DNA of 6,796 bases, taken from NCBI GenBank assembly GCA_024640665.1, contig JAHEEO010000169.1, positions 1 to 6,796 of the forward strand, in the 5' to 3' direction. Source of the stretch: Rhodospirillales bacterium (GTDB lineage Bacteria > Pseudomonadota > Gammaproteobacteria > Steroidobacterales > Rariloculaceae). The notes beneath the pieces were generated by a model. It was not told the origin of the DNA. It made no database searches and was given only the letters and a program-made list of their open reading frames with translations. The position numbers and the translations under genes are program-made. This document shows positions 5,477-6,796 of this stretch, piece by piece; within the stretch, counting starts at the first letter, position 1; each line of letters opens with the position of its first letter.

Positions 5477-6796
5477 GTGATCGGAAAGCCATTTCAATTC
5501 CTCGCAGTCGTCATATTGCTGTTCTCTTGTGTAAGCACGAACGCCCAATCCAACATTGAGTTTGGCGACGACACAAGCACCTGGGCAAACGACGATGAGT
5601 GCGACGATCCGCGTTTCGTGGGTCGGGGAATGGCAACAACGCTGCTGGAAGACGATGCTTATCACGATGCGGCAGATTGCCGCAATCTCTTCGAACGCGG
5701 CCGAATCTCGTTGGTCGATTCCGCAGATGGTATTGGTTCAAGCTTTGGTCGGCTAGAGGAAAGCGACCGCAAGCTCGACGAGGGCGAGTTTGTAGATGAG
5801 TACAGCTTCTACGCTGAAGCGGGCCAGGTTGCCACCATCGATTTGCGGTCCAGCGAGTTTGATACTTACCTGTTTGTCGTCGCGCCCAATGGTGATCAAG
5901 ACGACAATGACGACCACGAAGGTGACCAAGATCGGTCGCAGCTTGCAATGGCTATCGAGGAAACCGGTGCGTACAAGGTTTACGTAACGAGTTACGAAGC
6001 GGCAGAAGCGGGCAGCTACACCCTCAACATTGCAGTCGATTCGCCGCCTCAGGTTGCTATGTTTGAAGAGCGGGGATCACTGGACAGCGGCGATGAAGCG
6101 CTTCCTACGGGCGAGTATTTCGACAGTTATGAATTCGCCGGTGGGGCCGGGCAACGTGTGCGGGTCGACTTGCGCTCCAACGATTTTGATACTTACCTGA
6201 TTGTTGTGCCGCCCGATGGTGAGCAGCAGGAAAACGATGACGGTGATTCCTCGAGCCATAGCTTTGTAGAGTTTGAGATGACGCGCCTTGGACAATACAA
6301 AGTGCTAGTGACTTCATACGAAGAGGGTGAAACAGGTAATTACTTGTTGGAGATCGATCAGTCCGCGCAGTCTGTTGAAACGCGACGCCCGCGCGAATCC
6401 CAGCCCATTACTGTCGATAGTGATGTAAACGGCGTGTTGGAAGACGGTGACGAAGAGCTCGATGCAGGCGAATACAGTGATGAATTCGAGTTCTACGCCG
6501 AAGCCGGGGATGCCGTGCGTATCGAGATGTCATCAGTCGAATTTGATACCTATCTAGTGGTTATGACCCCGGCTGAAGAGGTGTTTCAAAACGACGATTA
6601 TGAAGGCTCGACCGAGCGTTCTGCGGTGGAGTTCATAGTGCAGGAGTCGGGCAGCTACAATATTGTCGCAACCAGCTACGAGGCTCGCGAGAGCGGGGAC
6701 TACACACTTGCAGTAACCAATATTGATCCTGGTTCCATCGCCATTGCGGCATCAGGTACTGGCCGGATGTTTGGTTTATTTGCCGGCATCAGTGAT
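5477..6796 (+). CDS. Secreted protein with three PPC domains, probably leading into a caspase-like (peptidase C14) domain; 3' truncated
   Basis: The frame is open from a GTG at 5477 to the window edge (440 codons, no stop). Residues 1-23 form a signal peptide (charged start, hydrophobic FLAVVILLF core, cleavage likely after TNA; LFSC at 15-18 is a poor lipobox). Residues 27-79 are an acidic two-cysteine module with FGDD, WANDDECDDPRF and DAADCRNLF. Three PPC beta-sandwich domains follow at about 88-187, 197-294 and 314-415. Each repeats GEY/GEF, an AG-x-x-V strand, (D/E)FDTYL, NDD and GxYxVxVTSYE-like segments. The last 13 residues, TGRMFGLFAGISD after a small linker, resemble the first beta strand of bacterial caspase homologues, where a GISDY-like turn is usual. 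The His-Cys catalytic dyad would lie beyond the window, so the protease call is inference. PPC domains typically accompany secreted peptidases. It lies 85 bp after the permease gene on the same strand. Alternatives are a secreted PPC protein with another C-terminal domain, such as a trypsin-like one. Confidence 0.82.
   Translation, partial: MIGKPFQFLAVVILLFSCVSTNAQSNIEFGDDTSTWANDDECDDPRFVGRGMATTLLEDDAYHDAADCRNLFERGRISLVDSADGIGSSFGRLEESDRKLDEGEFVDEYSFYAEAGQVATIDLRSSEFDTYLFVVAPNGDQDDNDDHEGDQDRSQLAMAIEETGAYKVYVTSYEAAEAGSYTLNIAVDSPPQVAMFEERGSLDSGDEALPTGEYFDSYEFAGGAGQRVRVDLRSNDFDTYLIVVPPDGEQQENDDGDSSSHSFVEFEMTRLGQYKVLVTSYEEGETGNYLLEIDQSAQSVETRRPRESQPITVDSDVNGVLEDGDEELDAGEYSDEFEFYAEAGDAVRIEMSSVEFDTYLVVMTPAEEVFQNDDYEGSTERSAVEFIVQESGSYNIVATSYEARESGDYTLAVTNIDPGSIAIAASGTGRMFGLFAGISD
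5555..5713 (+). other. Acidic two-cysteine N-terminal module (residues 27-79 of the PPC/caspase-like protein)
   Basis: The module runs from IEFGDD to RISL and holds C42 in ECDDPRF and C68 in ADCRNLF, the only cysteines of the predicted mature part seen here, so a disulfide is possible outside the cytoplasm. I have the impression that the FGDD-WANDxECDDPRF-DAxDCR pattern recurs in secreted proteobacterial proteins, but I cannot name a domain for it. The Asp-rich character suggests metal binding. Confidence 0.5.
5738..6037 (+). repeat. PPC domain 1 (residues about 88-187)
   Basis: First of three in-frame repeats. It contains LDEGEFVDEYSFYAEAGQ, then EFDTYLFVVAPNG, an unusually acidic loop with DDNDD (142-146), and TGAYKVYVTSYEAAEAGSY. 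The bases TTTGATACTTACCTG at 5858-5872 recur exactly in domain 2. Confidence 0.8.
6065..6358 (+). repeat. PPC domain 2 (residues about 197-294)
   Basis: Second repeat, with PTGEYFDSYEFAGGAGQ, DFDTYLIVVPPDG, ENDDGD (252-257) and LGQYKVLVTSYEEGETGNY. It lies 109 codons after domain 1, measured at the shared TTTGATACTTACCTG (6185-6199). Confidence 0.8.
6416..6721 (+). repeat. PPC domain 3 (residues about 314-415)
   Basis: Third repeat, with LDAGEYSDEFEFYAEAGD, EFDTYLVVMTP, QNDDYEG (371-377) and SGSYNIVATSYEARESGDY. It lies 119 codons after domain 2; the extra length is a short Arg/Pro/Glu-containing linker at about 296-313. The codons of the FDTYL motif have diverged (6542-6556), so the duplication is not recent. 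Confidence 0.8.

Noticed and set aside
5279..5665. 128-codon minus-strand open frame across the gap after the permease
   Set aside because: It overlaps the 3' end of the permease and the 5' end of the PPC gene antisense, has no good ribosome site and shows no family resemblance.
5511..5948. 145-codon minus-strand open frame
   Set aside because: It is antisense to the PPC/caspase-like gene. Its product is rich in Arg, His and Pro, typical of a shadow frame, whereas the plus-strand frame gives clear domain repeats.

Overview
The window looks like chromosomal DNA from a Gram-negative, probably gammaproteobacterial, heterotroph of moderate GC content (mid-50s by eye). The grounds are the type of genes, a putative lipoprotein signal on the dipeptidase, and a secreted multidomain protein of a style common in marine proteobacteria. 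No rRNA, tRNA, CRISPR array, insertion sequence or phage gene is visible, and nothing marks the region as a recent island. The taxonomic guess is inference from protein character only.

Layout. (1) Bases 1-443, plus strand: the 3' end of a 2-oxoacid (probably 2-oxoglutarate):ferredoxin oxidoreductase beta subunit, whose 5' part lies outside. (2) Bases 447-1730, minus strand: an M19-family zinc membrane dipeptidase, probably exported, converging on the previous gene with only 3 bp between stop codons. (3) Bases 1826-3523, minus strand: a large OFA-type major facilitator transporter, 95... bp class spacing upstream of the dipeptidase and probably co-transcribed with it. (4) Bases 3524-3606: an AT-rich divergent intergenic region containing a 12-bp AT palindrome and a hairpin that places the transporter's Shine-Dalgarno sequence in its loop. 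(5) Bases 3607-5391, plus strand: an SLC13/DASS-type permease with two TrkA-C (RCK_C) domains inserted between its two membrane halves. (6) Bases 5477-6796, plus strand: a long open frame that runs off the window end. It encodes a signal peptide, a two-cysteine acidic module, three PPC (bacterial pre-peptidase C-terminal) beta-sandwich domains, and then what looks like the first beta strand of a caspase-like (peptidase C14) domain.

Working together. The minus-strand pair (organic-anion type MFS carrier plus exported dipeptidase) and the SLC13 carrier suggest uptake of small organic anions or peptide breakdown products, with the ferredoxin oxidoreductase feeding on 2-oxoacids. This link is inference; none of the substrates can be read from sequence. 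The most interesting object is the truncated PPC/caspase-like gene at the right edge, which is cut exactly where its putative catalytic domain begins.
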